This document shows, one piece after another, positions 27,225-36,605 of a stretch of DNA of 64,000 bases. The stretch is from Opitutus terrae PB90-1. GTDB lineage: Bacteria > Verrucomicrobiota > Verrucomicrobiia > Opitutales > Opitutaceae. Positions within the stretch are counted from its first letter, which is position 1; every line of letters begins with the position of its first letter. The stretch lies in assembly GCF_000019965.1 (NCBI RefSeq), contig NC_010571.1, positions 4,039,001 through 4,103,000 of the forward strand. The letters run 5' to 3'. Below the pieces are notes generated by a model, which ran no database searches, had not been told where the DNA came from, and saw only the letters and a list, made by a program, of their open reading frames with translations. The translations under genes and the position numbers were made by a program.

Positions 27225-27316
27225 GGCGCTCACGCCCTTGTCTTCGCTCCAAATACTCCGACAGCGCCGCGAAGTTCGATCGACTCCCCCGGGCGGCGGA
27301 ATCTCCGCGCCGCCGA
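27222..27316. repeat. Degenerate bipartite repeat
   Basis: AGGTAGGGCGCTCACGCCC at the left and GGGCGGCGGAATCTCCGCGCCGCC near the right resemble the two arms of the 74-bp element, but the outer right end GCCCTACC is missing. It overlaps the final codons of the upstream gene. Confidence 0.5.
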
Positions 27317-27360
27317 TGAACCATGGCTCGAGAGTGCCTGGCGTACTCCCGGTCACGCGA

Positions 27361-27906
27361 TCAATTCAGGACGGCGAAAAATCGAATCAGGTTCGCCACG
27401 TGATCGTCCAGGTTCACGCCGAGATGCTGGCAGCCATTGTGGATCGTGCTGCGGTCCACCTTCGCGGCGAAGGCCGGCTCCTTGATCTTCTTCTTGATCG
27501 AGCTGGCCTTCATCTGGCCATACGGCACCGGATTTAGTTTCCGGTAGGCGTAGAAGATTCCGCTGATTTCGTCACACGCGAGGAGCGCGGCGGCGAGCTT
27601 CGTCTGGGGCAGGGTGGTGAACCCGTGGTAACCATACGCGTGCGCCTCGACCGCATGAATCAGCTCCTCGGGATAGCCCCATTCGGCGAACCAGCGCAGC
27701 GATTCGGCCGGGTGCGTGTCGGGATGCTCTTCGAAATCGATGTCGTGCAGGAGCCCGGTGATGAACCACAGCTCGCGATCGCCCTGAAACTGCGGCGCGT
27801 AGCCCTCCATCGCAGTGGCGACCATCAACGCGTGATGCCGCTGATACTCGTCGCGGACATGTTGCTCGAGCAGCTGCTGGGCTTCGGCCCGGGAAGGGAG
27901 GCTCAT
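27361..27906 (-). CDS. HD domain phosphohydrolase
   Basis: 181 aa all-helical metal-dependent phosphohydrolase. The HD pair lies in ITGLLHDIDFEEHPDTHP (His54-Asp55), preceded by a histidine-containing helix (YQRHHALMVATAM) and followed by HAVEAHAYGYHG and LLACDEISGIFYAY. This arrangement matches small predicted hydrolases of the YqeK/HDIG type. Substrate unknown. The start at 27906 removes an implausible upstream extension. Confidence 0.88.
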   Translation of the reverse strand: MSLPSRAEAQQLLEQHVRDEYQRHHALMVATAMEGYAPQFQGDRELWFITGLLHDIDFEEHPDTHPAESLRWFAEWGYPEELIHAVEAHAYGYHGFTTLPQTKLAAALLACDEISGIFYAYRKLNPVPYGQMKASSIKKKIKEPAFAAKVDRSTIHNGCQHLGVNLDDHVANLIRFFAVLN

Positions 27907-28046
27907 GATGGGCCGAGTTTGGATCACGGCTCCCACAACCGCCAAGGAAATCAGGTCACGCCACGAGATAATACCCGTGATGTGGTGAGCGGCGGTTTGG
28001 CGAGGAGGCTTGTCCTACCCACCACCGGTTTTCGGATAGCCTCTAC

Positions 28047-28376
28047 TCACTTCTTCAACGTGCGAACATATGCGACCAGCGCTTCGACCTCTTGGTCCGA
28101 AACCCGGCGCGCCGGCTCCATGATCACATTTCCCTTGGCGTCCTTGAGTCCGAACTTGATCGAATGGGCTGCCTGCTCATCGGAAAATTTGGCCTGCAGC
28201 TCGGGGTTGGTGAGATCACTGATGTAGCGTTTCCGGCCGATCTTCGTGTCGCCGCGTCCGTCTTTGCCGTGGCACTCGGCGCATTGTTTTTTCCAGATGG
28301 CTGCTGCGTCCGCGGCGAAAAGCGAGGGGGCGACAAACGCGGCGAGCAGCACGAGAAGCGTGCGGGTCGGGGTCAT
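28047..28376 (-). CDS. Class I cytochrome c, periplasmic
   Basis: 109 aa. Signal peptide (LLVLLAAFVAPSLFAA), then the haem-attachment motif CAECH (Cys32-Cys35-His36) in KKQCAECHGKDGRGDT, and a likely axial Met in NVIMEPARRVSDQEV. Short mono-haem c-type cytochrome acting as soluble electron carrier. It lies 252 bases downstream of and co-directional with the IorAB-type genes, and could accept their electrons; a shared transcript is unproven because repeats separate them. Confidence 0.92.
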   Translation of the reverse strand: MTPTRTLLVLLAAFVAPSLFAADAAAIWKKQCAECHGKDGRGDTKIGRKRYISDLTNPELQAKFSDEQAAHSIKFGLKDAKGNVIMEPARRVSDQEVEALVAYVRTLKK

Positions 28377-28496
28377 GCGGAACGCTAACCATTCACGCGC
28401 AACGGTCAAACGCGCCGGGCGCGAAACCTTTTGGTTCCGCCATTCGGGTTTTCTTGGGCCGCACCTACCGAGATGCACCGGAGAAGCCGTTGAACG

Positions 28497-28625
28497 CGCA
28501 TCACGGAGCGGCCGAGGGCGGCCGTGCTCCCGCGGGGAACAGGGCCGTATTCGCGCAGATTTACGTGATTCGCGGGCCGCGCACCGTGCTCGAGGCAAAA
28601 GCGGGCGTGACGCCCGCGCTTCCAA
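28497..28625. repeat. Palindromic repeats between cytochrome c and iorB-type gene
   Basis: GGAGCGGCCGAGGGCGGCCGTGCTCCC (about 28505-28531; split GGAGCGGCCGAGG + GCGGCCGTGCTCCC) and AAGCGGGCGTGACGCCCGCGCTTCC (about 28600-28624) are two hairpin families also present inside the helicase and ligase genes near 50-52 kb. Confidence 0.7.
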
Positions 28626-28628
28626 GGA

Positions 28629-30815
28629 TCAGACGAGCGGCGAGGCGTTGGCCAACGTGGCTTTCACTCGCGCTGGCGTCATCGGCAGTTGCAGCAAGCG
28701 CGCGCCGGTCGCATCGAACACGGCGTTCGCCAATGCCCCCCCCATCACGATGATCGCCGGCTCGCCGCCGCCCTGCGGCGGACTGTCGTCCGCCGGTACG
28801 ATCACCGTTTCGATCTGCGGCATCCACGAGAAGAGGGGGAGCGCATAGGTGTCGAAGTTCGTGTCGCGTAGTTCGCCCGCGCTGAAACGAACCTCTTCGG
28901 TGAGCGCGTAGCCCAGGCCCATCATGATGCAGCCTTCCATCTGGATCGTCGCGCCCTGCGGGTTGATGACCAAACCCATTTCCTGCGCGCAGACCACACG
29001 CTTTACCCGGATCGTGCCCTGCGCGCGATCGACGGTGACCTCGGCAATGGTGGCAACGTAGGAGCCGGAATCGACACCGCACGCCACGCCGAATCCCCGG
29101 CCACTCGGTCCCTTCGCGGGCTGCCAGCCGGCCTTGTCGGCCGCGGCTTTGAGCACGCGGATCATGCGAGGATCGGTGAGATGCCGCAGCCGGAATTCCA
29201 CCGGATCGACGCCGGCGAGCGCGGCGAGCTGTTCGACATGCGATTCGCGCGCGAACGAATTGGTGTTGCAGCCTGGTGCGCGCCACGCGCCGACGCGGAA
29301 CGGATGCACGCCCTCGGGTCCGAAGAAGTTGCCGACTGACGTCGTGCGATGATGCGGGAATGAATAAAAATGCGCCGCGCCGCGATCGCCCGCGAACCGC
29401 ACCCCGTAGTCCCAAAACGTGACTCGGCCGGCGTCGTCGAGGCCCGCGTCGACCTTCACGACCGCAGCGGGCCGGAACGTGTCGTTGAAAAATTCCTCCT
29501 CGCGCGTCCACATCACCTGCACGGGACGCCCGGTGGCTTTCGCCAGCCGCGCGGCCTCGACGGCCTGGAGGTTCGCGGACTTGCCGCCGAAGCCGCCGCC
29601 GACGAAGGGCGTGATCACGCGAACCTTTTCCGACGGGAAACCGAGCACCTCCGCAATCTCCTCGCGCGCGCCGAAGGGATTCTGCGTCGAGGCCCACACC
29701 GTCGCGCGGTCGCCGTCGATTCGCGCGAGGGCGGTATGCGTCTCCATCGCCGCATGCGCGACGTAGCTGTTGAGATACATCGTGGTGAGCGTGCGCCGCG
29801 CGCCCTGGCGGCCTTCCGCCAGATCGCCTCCCGCCGCGACGGGTTGTTCGGGCAAGGTCGAGCGTTCGAGGTGGGCGAAAATGTTTTCGTCGGTCAGCGA
29901 TGACGTCGACGGGGTGAACTCGGCCTGCACGCGATCGAGCCCTTCGTCGGCGACATCCGGGAGTTCGTGCAGCACGGCCACGAAATCGCCCTCGTGCACC
30001 ACGACGACGCCCGCGACGGCGGCCGCCGCGCTCGTGTCAACGTGCCGCAGCTTCGCGCCGTGTGCCGGTGGACGGAGGATCCGCGCATAAAGCATCCCAG
30101 GGAGCCGGAGATCGCCGGTGAATTTGGTTTTGCCGGTGACCTTGTCCTGCGCGTCGCGCCGCCGCAGTGGCTTGCCGACGAGTTTGAATTCGCCGGGCGC
30201 CTTGAGCGCCGGCTTCGCGGCCAGCCTGCGTTCAATCCTCCGACCTTTCGTCAACGCGCCATAGCTTACCCGGCGGTCGGGTTGGGCGCGGACGAACACC
30301 ATTCCCTGATCGGTCTCGACCTCGCTCGCGGACACGCCAAGCGACTTGGCTCCGAGCTCCCGCAGCACGCCGCGCGCTTCCGTCGCGGCCGCCCGCCACA
30401 GCGGACCGAAGGAGCGTGTCGTCAGTGAGCCCCACGTGCCTTGGTCGAATGGACACAGCTCGGTGTCGCCCATGATGATGTCGATGCTGTCGAGCGGCAC
30501 GTCGAGATCTTCGGCGAGCATCTGCGGCAGCGAGGTGACCGGGCCCTGGCCCATTTCGATCTTGCCGGTGAAGCACGTCACGCGGCCGTCTTCGCCGATG
30601 CGCAGAAACGCGTTGAAATCCGTCGGCACGCTCGGCCGCGCGCGCATCGGTCGCGCCGCCTCGGATTCGGCGGCCTTGAGCAGATCGCCCGCGACGATCC
30701 AGACGACCAATCCGCCGGCGAACCGCTGCAGGAATTGTCGCCGCGTGAGCGGGTGCAGGTCGGCGGACGCCGGCACGCCGTGAAACTCGTGAGTGGGGGA
30801 GTCGGGTGCGTTCAT
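28629..30815 (-). CDS. Molybdopterin-binding hydroxylase large subunit (IorB-type), Tat-exported
   Basis: 728 aa xanthine-oxidase-superfamily catalytic subunit, isoquinoline 1-oxidoreductase beta type. The N-terminus carries LTRRQFLQRFAGG (about 23-35), a Tat signal. Moco-domain blocks include FTGKIEMGQGPVTSLPQMLAEDL, TPFVGGGFGGKSA, GAWRAPGCNTNSFARE and GFGVACGVDSGSYVATIAEV. Oxidises aldehydes or N-heterocycles in the periplasm. It follows the iron-sulfur subunit after a single base, so the pair is translationally coupled. No FAD subunit, as expected for IorAB types that pass electrons to a cytochrome. Substrate unknown. Confidence 0.9.
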   Translation of the reverse strand: MNAPDSPTHEFHGVPASADLHPLTRRQFLQRFAGGLVVWIVAGDLLKAAESEAARPMRARPSVPTDFNAFLRIGEDGRVTCFTGKIEMGQGPVTSLPQMLAEDLDVPLDSIDIIMGDTELCPFDQGTWGSLTTRSFGPLWRAAATEARGVLRELGAKSLGVSASEVETDQGMVFVRAQPDRRVSYGALTKGRRIERRLAAKPALKAPGEFKLVGKPLRRRDAQDKVTGKTKFTGDLRLPGMLYARILRPPAHGAKLRHVDTSAAAAVAGVVVVHEGDFVAVLHELPDVADEGLDRVQAEFTPSTSSLTDENIFAHLERSTLPEQPVAAGGDLAEGRQGARRTLTTMYLNSYVAHAAMETHTALARIDGDRATVWASTQNPFGAREEIAEVLGFPSEKVRVITPFVGGGFGGKSANLQAVEAARLAKATGRPVQVMWTREEEFFNDTFRPAAVVKVDAGLDDAGRVTFWDYGVRFAGDRGAAHFYSFPHHRTTSVGNFFGPEGVHPFRVGAWRAPGCNTNSFARESHVEQLAALAGVDPVEFRLRHLTDPRMIRVLKAAADKAGWQPAKGPSGRGFGVACGVDSGSYVATIAEVTVDRAQGTIRVKRVVCAQEMGLVINPQGATIQMEGCIMMGLGYALTEEVRFSAGELRDTNFDTYALPLFSWMPQIETVIVPADDSPPQGGGEPAIIVMGGALANAVFDATGARLLQLPMTPARVKATLANASPLV

Positions 30816-30816
30816 G

Positions 30817-31293
30817 TCAGCGAACTCCTTTCATCGCGTCCGCCGCTGCGGCGATGGCGTCGACGATCCGCGGATGCGCGCCACAACGGCAAAGGTTCTG
30901 ATCCATCGCGGCGATGATCTCGTCGCGGGACGGATTCGGATTCTTTTTCAGAAAACTGTAGGCGGTCAGGATCATGCCCGACGTGCAGAAGCCGCACTGC
31001 AGCGCGTCGTGCGCCATGAACGCGTCCTGCAGCGGGTGAAGCTCGCCGTCACGGGCGAGCCCCTCGATCGTGCGCACGGCTTTGCCGGCGACGGATTTCA
31101 CCGCGACGGAGCAGCTGCGCACCGCTTGGTCGTCGACGAGGACGGTGCAGGCGCCGCACTGGCTGATGCCGCAGCCGTATTTTGTGCCCGTGAGTTCGAG
31201 ATCCGTGCGCAGCACCCAGAGCAGCGTACGTTCGGAATCGACCTTCACGCGCACGGGCTGGTCGTTGAGAAGAAATGAGACGGTCTCAGTCAT
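30817..31293 (-). CDS. [2Fe-2S] subunit of molybdenum hydroxylase (IorA-type)
   Basis: 158 aa. Two [2Fe-2S] clusters: plant-ferredoxin type Cys41-x4-Cys46-xx-Cys49...Cys61 (YGCGISQCGACTVLV), and the alpha-helical type Cys100-xx-Cys103...Cys135-x-Cys137 (LQCGFCTSGM, NLCRCGAH). Transfers electrons from the Moco subunit encoded immediately downstream. The start at 31293 (MTETVSFLLN) is the usual N-terminus. No own signal, so it is probably exported piggy-back with the Tat-targeted partner. Confidence 0.95.
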   Translation of the reverse strand: MTETVSFLLNDQPVRVKVDSERTLLWVLRTDLELTGTKYGCGISQCGACTVLVDDQAVRSCSVAVKSVAGKAVRTIEGLARDGELHPLQDAFMAHDALQCGFCTSGMILTAYSFLKKNPNPSRDEIIAAMDQNLCRCGAHPRIVDAIAAAADAMKGVR

Positions 31294-31553
31294 GGCCGGT
31301 GTGGGTTGGCCGTGAATCGGGTGGGTGTGTGGCGGACAGCTTTGAGCTTTCCCGAAGGGAGATCCAGCGCCGCGGAAGTCACTTTGGGGTGAGGAAGCGT
31401 GAATCCGAGCCGAAATCATGCGCGGATGCATTTTTACACGGGAGCGCGGATTCGGCGCCGACCGGCAGGGGCTCGGATAATAAAAATCGCGGACCCCGGG
31501 CGATACAACGCGGTCGAAAAGAACCCGTTGCCCGCATGCCCGGGCGACGTTGC

Positions 31554-32138
31554 ATGAGCATCCACCCCACCGTGAACCTGCTGATGGCCGCAGCTCGCCT
31601 TTGCGTACGGCCCTGGCTCGCGGTCGCACTGTGCGGCGGGATGGTGAGCGCGACCACGCTGGCGGCGGAAGCGCAAAGCGAGCGCGCCGCGCGACTTGGC
31701 TTTCGCTTCGATCAGCAGGCGCACGATGCCGCCGTTGCGGCGCGCGAGAAAGGCGGCACGCTGGACCTCGACCCGGCCGACCCCGACGTGGTGCGGTTGC
31801 CCAAATACGAGGTGCAGGAGCGCCGAATCGGGCTCAGCGAAAATGAAATGCTCACGTCCGAAGGCCGCGTCGCGCTGGCGAAGAAGCGTCACCTCACGCC
31901 GGTCTACCAGAAGATTTTCGGTCCGCTCGCGGCGGTGGCGTCGTTACTCAACAACCCGCTCGGCGGATGGAAACCCAACGCTCCCGAAGCGATGGCGATC
32001 TACGAGGACAATCTGGCTCTCGAGCGGAGAAAAGAGATGGCCGATCTTGCCGGACTCGCGGCGTATGCCGACCGCGTGAATCAACAGAAAGAGCGCACCG
32101 CGAAATCGCGCGAAGACAAAAAGTCGGAGAAACGCTGA
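31554..32138 (+). CDS. Secreted hypothetical protein
   Basis: 194 aa. Signal peptide (ARLCVRPWLAVALCGGMVSATTLAAEA), then a charged, mostly helical mature part with a long basic/acidic C-terminal helix rich in K, R and E. The segment VVRLPKYEV resembles the short 'L.K(Y/F)EVTE' motif common in Opitutaceae secreted proteins. No family recognised. Divergent from IorAB. Confidence 0.65.
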   Translation: MSIHPTVNLLMAAARLCVRPWLAVALCGGMVSATTLAAEAQSERAARLGFRFDQQAHDAAVAAREKGGTLDLDPADPDVVRLPKYEVQERRIGLSENEMLTSEGRVALAKKRHLTPVYQKIFGPLAAVASLLNNPLGGWKPNAPEAMAIYEDNLALERRKEMADLAGLAAYADRVNQQKERTAKSREDKKSEKR

Positions 32139-32220
32139 GCGATGGGCGGGTTGTCGGGGGGAGTGCTTGTAGGCGCCTGAAGGCGCATCCATTGAGACCA
32201 ACCCGACGAAGTGACCCCGA

Positions 32221-32299
32221 GGTAGGGCGGTCCCGGGGCGGCGGGACCGCCGCGATGACCAGAGGTGCTCGCGGCGCGGAGCGGAATCCGCGCCCTACC
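32221..32299. repeat. Bipartite palindromic element, copy 3 (79 bp)
   Basis: GGTAGGGCGGTCCCGGGGCGGCGGGACCGCCG at the left (two 16-base parts), then a spacer, then GCGGAGCGGAATCCGCGCCCTACC. Same ends and architecture as 19775-19848 and 23281-23354, with different stem sequences. Confidence 0.85.
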
Positions 32300-32426
32300 T
32301 AATCGCCGTAACTTCTTTCCGCAATCCGCAGTACGTGCGCCTTACCAAAAGCAGAATGCCACGCCGAAAAGGACCGCGCTGCGGGAAACCATTGCCGGAC
32401 GCGCTCGAGAGCTGTTGAACTGCGGC

Positions 32427-34325
32427 ATGTCGTCGTTCCGCCTTCGCCGCCGCGACCGGTTCTCGCTCGCTCTCGCCCTGATCGCTCTGGCTCCGTCCGG
32501 CGTACTCCTTGCGGGCACGACCCTGCGTTGGCAGGTTCCGACAGCCTCGGGCATCACGGTACCCGGTCTGCCGCCAGTCACGCCGCGAATCCATGTCGAC
32601 CAGTTCGGTTATCTGCCGGACGAGCAAAAGGTGGCGGTGATCAGCGATCCGCAGAAAGGGTTCAACGCGGAAGAGAGCTACACGCCTGGCCCGGAGTTGC
32701 AGGCGCGGCGCGTGAGCGATGGCGCCGTCGTCCACCTCGCGGCGCCGGCGTTGTTCAACCGCGGCAAGACGGACCGCGCCTCGGGCGATCACGGGTGGTG
32801 GTTCGATTTCTCCGCGGTGCGCGAGCCGGGCGAGTATTACGTTTTCGATTCGCGCTCGGGGTTGCGGTCACACGTGTTCCGGATCGCGCCGGAAGTTTAC
32901 GCGGGGGTGCTGCGGACCGCGGTGCGGATGTTCTATTACCAGCGGGAGGCGTTCGCGCATCGCCCGCCTTACGCGGAAGCGCCGTGGATCGACGACGCCA
33001 CGTATCTTGAGGACCGGCACGCGCGGTTCGTGCACGCGAAGAACGATCCCGCTACCGAACGCGATCTGAGCGGCGGCTGGATGGACGCCGGCGACACGAA
33101 CAAATACCCGTCGTTTCTGCCGGAAGTGATTCATCCGCTGCTTTACGCCTGGGCGGAGAACCAGGCGGTGTTCGGCGATGACTTTGGGCTTCCGGAATCG
33201 GGCAACGGACTCCCGGACCTGCTCGACGAGGTGAAGTGGGAACTCGACTGGCTCGTGAAAATGCAGGATGCCGACGGCGGCGTGTTCCTGAAGCTGGGAC
33301 ACATCGACTACGCGGGCGGCGCGTGGCCGTTGAGCAAGGATAACCGGCCGCGCTACTACGCGCCCAAGGCATCTGCGTCGACGCTGGCGACGGCGGGCGT
33401 GCTGGCGCACGCGGCGCGCGTTTACGGTCGGTTTCCGGCGTGGCAGGAGTTCGCCGTCGGGTTGCGCGAACGTGCGGAGCGCGCGTGGGCCTGGTATCGC
33501 TCGCATCCGCGGGCATTCAATCTCGACGACGGCGAAATCAAGAGCGGCGATGCCGACAAGAATTCCGCTGAGCACGATCGCTGGGAGGCCATCACCGCGA
33601 TGCACCTGTGGGCGCTGACCGGCAAGCCGGAGTACCACGCGGTGTTTCAGGAGCGGTTCCGGACATTGCGACAGATGAAGGAGCGCGCCTGGTCGCCGTA
33701 CGAGTCGGGTCAGGCCGAGGCGCTGCTGGACTACACGCGGCAGTCGAACGCCGATCCGAAAACCGCGCAGCGAATCCTCGGCCGGCTGGCCGCCTCCACG
33801 CGCGACGCGAGGTTCATGCCGCAGGATGACTCGGCGGATCTGTATCGCGCGTGGATGGTGCCCACCGCCTATCACTGGGGCAGCAACCTCGTGCTGGCCG
33901 GCTATGGCAAGATCGCGGTCGATGCACTGGCTTACGCGCCGGGTGAGATCGATCGCCCGCGGGTGAGGCAGCGTGCGCTCGACGCGCTGCACGCGTTCCA
34001 CGGCGTGAATCCGCTCGGGTTGGTTTATCTGTCGAACATGCAGCGTGACGGCGCCGAGGTGAGCGCGATGCGGATTTACCACGACTGGTTTTCCGCCCAA
34101 AGCCCGCTGGCCGCGATGCCGGCGCCCGGCTACGTGACGGGCGGTCCGAACAGCAACTACGGTGGAACGATCGCGGCGTTGACGCGGCAGCCGGACACGA
34201 AGAGCTACGGTGATTTCAACGAAGCGCACCCGGAAGCGAGCTGGGAGCTCACCGAACCGGCGATCTATTACCAGGCGATGTATGTGCGTTTGCTGGCGAG
34301 CTTCGTCGGCGCGAATCGCCGCTGA
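32427..34325 (+). CDS. Glycoside hydrolase family 9 endoglucanase-like, secreted
   Basis: 632 aa. Signal sequence (DRFSLALALIALAPSGVLLA), then the CelD-type N-terminal Ig-like domain (about 52-155: RIHVDQFGYLPDEQKVAVIS) and the (alpha/alpha)6 catalytic domain. DLSGGWMDAGDTNKY (about 213-227) carries the catalytic base Asp pair. The C-terminal FNEAHPEASWELTEPAIYYQA segment (about 604 onward) carries the Glu of the proton donor. Cuts beta-1,4-glucan or related chains. Convergent with the GHL6 gene. Full length for the family. Confidence 0.92.
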   Translation: MSSFRLRRRDRFSLALALIALAPSGVLLAGTTLRWQVPTASGITVPGLPPVTPRIHVDQFGYLPDEQKVAVISDPQKGFNAEESYTPGPELQARRVSDGAVVHLAAPALFNRGKTDRASGDHGWWFDFSAVREPGEYYVFDSRSGLRSHVFRIAPEVYAGVLRTAVRMFYYQREAFAHRPPYAEAPWIDDATYLEDRHARFVHAKNDPATERDLSGGWMDAGDTNKYPSFLPEVIHPLLYAWAENQAVFGDDFGLPESGNGLPDLLDEVKWELDWLVKMQDADGGVFLKLGHIDYAGGAWPLSKDNRPRYYAPKASASTLATAGVLAHAARVYGRFPAWQEFAVGLRERAERAWAWYRSHPRAFNLDDGEIKSGDADKNSAEHDRWEAITAMHLWALTGKPEYHAVFQERFRTLRQMKERAWSPYESGQAEALLDYTRQSNADPKTAQRILGRLAASTRDARFMPQDDSADLYRAWMVPTAYHWGSNLVLAGYGKIAVDALAYAPGEIDRPRVRQRALDALHAFHGVNPLGLVYLSNMQRDGAEVSAMRIYHDWFSAQSPLAAMPAPGYVTGGPNSNYGGTIAALTRQPDTKSYGDFNEAHPEASWELTEPAIYYQAMYVRLLASFVGANRR

Positions 34326-34340
34326 ACGGTTGCTCCCACC

Positions 34341-36605
34341 TCACTGTATCCGCAGATGTACGGCGGAGAAATCGTCGAGCCGCGCGAGGTGCACGCGCAC
34401 GAACTCGCCGTCGGCCCGTACCTCAGCCGCAGCGGGCGCGCGGAGCACTTGGTGCTCGGCCAGCCGGCCGCCGAGCCGCAGCGCGATCGAGAGGTCGTGC
34501 ACCGGTAGCACCTCGCGAATTGGCCGCACTGGCGCGGAGGTGGTGTTGACGAAGGACACGATGAACTCCTGCGGGGCCACGAGCGAACGGGTGAGCCCGA
34601 CGTGCACGCTGGCCGGCATGCGACTCTCCGCGATCGGTAGCGCATCGCCGGCGAGGTGCCGCACCGCGCGTTCCAGGAGCAGACGTGCATCCGGATGTCC
34701 GATGTCGTAGGTGTTCTGGTCCGGCTGATTGGAGAAATAGAGACAGCGTCCGGCGCCGAAACGATGTTCGATCGCCGTCGGAAACTCGCGGGACCACGAC
34801 TCCACCCAGGCTTTTTCGGGCGGCTGGTTGTTCACTGTCGGAACGTGCGTGCAGATCACCTGGGCGTCCGGCTGCGCGCGGCAGAGCAGCGTCGTGCCGT
34901 AGTTGAGCAGCAGCTCGGTGCGGCCGCTATCCGGCGCCACGAGCGGATGCTGCGGCTGCGCGATGAACTGATAAGTGTCCTTGCGCGTGTCGGCGCTGCG
35001 GCCGGTAAACGAGCAGCCGAACACGTCGGCGAGCCCGAAGTCGCTGCGCGGTTGGCCGGCGGGATCGTGCAGGCTCGTCGCGAAGGTCGCGATCAGCCCG
35101 CCGCCGGCGCGGACGTAATCCCGAAAAAGCGCGATCTCCGCGTCACTGAGACAGCGAACATTCGGCAGGATCACGACGCGATAGCGCGCGAGTCGTTCGG
35201 GCGTCAGCTGGTCGTCGGGGATGAAGTCGTAGGGCAGGTGCCCCTCGAGTAAGGCGCGTTCCGTGCCCTGGATTGCTGCGCCGAACCGGTCGCCCTGGGC
35301 CGAGGCCGTGCGATAGAACTGACGCGTCGCGCGGGAATAGAAGAGCCCGACGTTGGCCACGGGCGCGTGGTGTGCCAGCACCGCTTCGTGATCGCGCACG
35401 AACTCGTAGGCGGCGACGCTGTTGTAGGCGGCGCGCCGGTCGTGGGTGGAGTCCGGATGCATGCCCGTGAAGCCGCAGTTCCAAAATCGTCCACCGACGG
35501 ACAGCGCCTCCCAGAGCCAGACCTGCGTCTCGGCCGGCGCATCCATAATATACCGATGCGAGGTGCCGTTGTCGCCGTAAAGGATGACGGCCTCCTTGTC
35601 CGGCGTCATCGATTTCATCAGCCGCACGAGCGTCGCGGAGTGGAAGATCTCGTCGTAACGCAGCTCCGCATTGTTCTCCGAGATGAAGGCGGTCGCGATC
35701 AGGAAGTCGAAATGATCGCGCGCGCTGTAGAGGTCGATGCCGGACCAGATCGCTCCACCCGACTGGAACATGCTGCCGAACACCTCCGCGGCGTAGGCCT
35801 TGTCCGCGCCGAAGGATTTCACCGTGGCGCGCATCCGCGCGACGTGGCGATCGGCCGTCGCGGCTTTCCACAGCATGTAGCGATCGAGTTCGGCGGGTGA
35901 AGCATCCGACATCACCGGGAGGTCGGCGCCGATGGCGGAGCGGAACCCCTCGCGGCAACGCGGGCAGTAGCAGATGCCGGCGACGGCGATGCTGTTGTGC
36001 CAGATGCCGTCCAGCGGGTAGTGCTTGAGCAGGTGGCGAATGAAACGCTCGGCGTGCTCGTTGCGATGATAGCTGTTGTAGCAGCCGGCATAGAGCGTGG
36101 GCGTCGTGTAATCGAGCGTCAGCGGCGTGCCCTCGGCGGTGACGCCAAACCAGTCCGGATGCTCCCGGTAGATCGGCTCCTCGACGCCGCGAAAATCCAC
36201 GCGGGCGATCACGCGAATGCCCGCCGCGCGGCACGCGGCGGAAATTTCACCGAGGACGTCGCGACCCTGCAGGAAGCGGACGGGATTCGCGAGCGGCAGC
36301 GGGTTGGGGAAAAAGTCGACGATCCCGCCACCGTTCACCACGAGTGTGTTGCAGGCGGCCCGCTGCAGATATGCGACCACCGCCGTCGGGTCGTAGGCGC
36401 GCGCATCGATCTCGCGCAGGACCGTCTGGAGGATTCGCAGCGGTCGGCGAAACCAAAGATCGGCGTCGGAGCTCGCCGTCGCGACGGTCGTGCCGCCGAG
36501 CGGTTCGGCGCTGCGTGACAGCAGCGGTGCGAGGGCGACTCCACCGACGACAACCGATCCGCGGACGAGAAACTCACGACGGGACAGCAGCGGGGTGGGC
36601 AACAT
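34341..36605 (-). CDS. Tat-exported GHL6/beta-galactosidase-trimerisation-domain protein
   Basis: 754 aa. Tat signal SRREFLVRGSVVVGG (residues 8-22). Residues about 55-420 resemble the hypothetical glycoside hydrolase 6 group (VVAYLQRAACNTLVVNGGGI, then GIRVIARVDFRGVEE, DGIWHNSIAVAGICYCPRCREGF). Residues about 440-640 resemble a GH42-like trimerisation (class I glutaminase-like) domain (VVILPNVRCLSDAEIALFRDY). A beta domain closes the protein. The CxxC in YCPRC recurs in this group. Likely a polysaccharide side-chain hydrolase; no activity is established for the family. Confidence 0.75.
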   Translation of the reverse strand: MLPTPLLSRREFLVRGSVVVGGVALAPLLSRSAEPLGGTTVATASSDADLWFRRPLRILQTVLREIDARAYDPTAVVAYLQRAACNTLVVNGGGIVDFFPNPLPLANPVRFLQGRDVLGEISAACRAAGIRVIARVDFRGVEEPIYREHPDWFGVTAEGTPLTLDYTTPTLYAGCYNSYHRNEHAERFIRHLLKHYPLDGIWHNSIAVAGICYCPRCREGFRSAIGADLPVMSDASPAELDRYMLWKAATADRHVARMRATVKSFGADKAYAAEVFGSMFQSGGAIWSGIDLYSARDHFDFLIATAFISENNAELRYDEIFHSATLVRLMKSMTPDKEAVILYGDNGTSHRYIMDAPAETQVWLWEALSVGGRFWNCGFTGMHPDSTHDRRAAYNSVAAYEFVRDHEAVLAHHAPVANVGLFYSRATRQFYRTASAQGDRFGAAIQGTERALLEGHLPYDFIPDDQLTPERLARYRVVILPNVRCLSDAEIALFRDYVRAGGGLIATFATSLHDPAGQPRSDFGLADVFGCSFTGRSADTRKDTYQFIAQPQHPLVAPDSGRTELLLNYGTTLLCRAQPDAQVICTHVPTVNNQPPEKAWVESWSREFPTAIEHRFGAGRCLYFSNQPDQNTYDIGHPDARLLLERAVRHLAGDALPIAESRMPASVHVGLTRSLVAPQEFIVSFVNTTSAPVRPIREVLPVHDLSIALRLGGRLAEHQVLRAPAAAEVRADGEFVRVHLARLDDFSAVHLRIQ

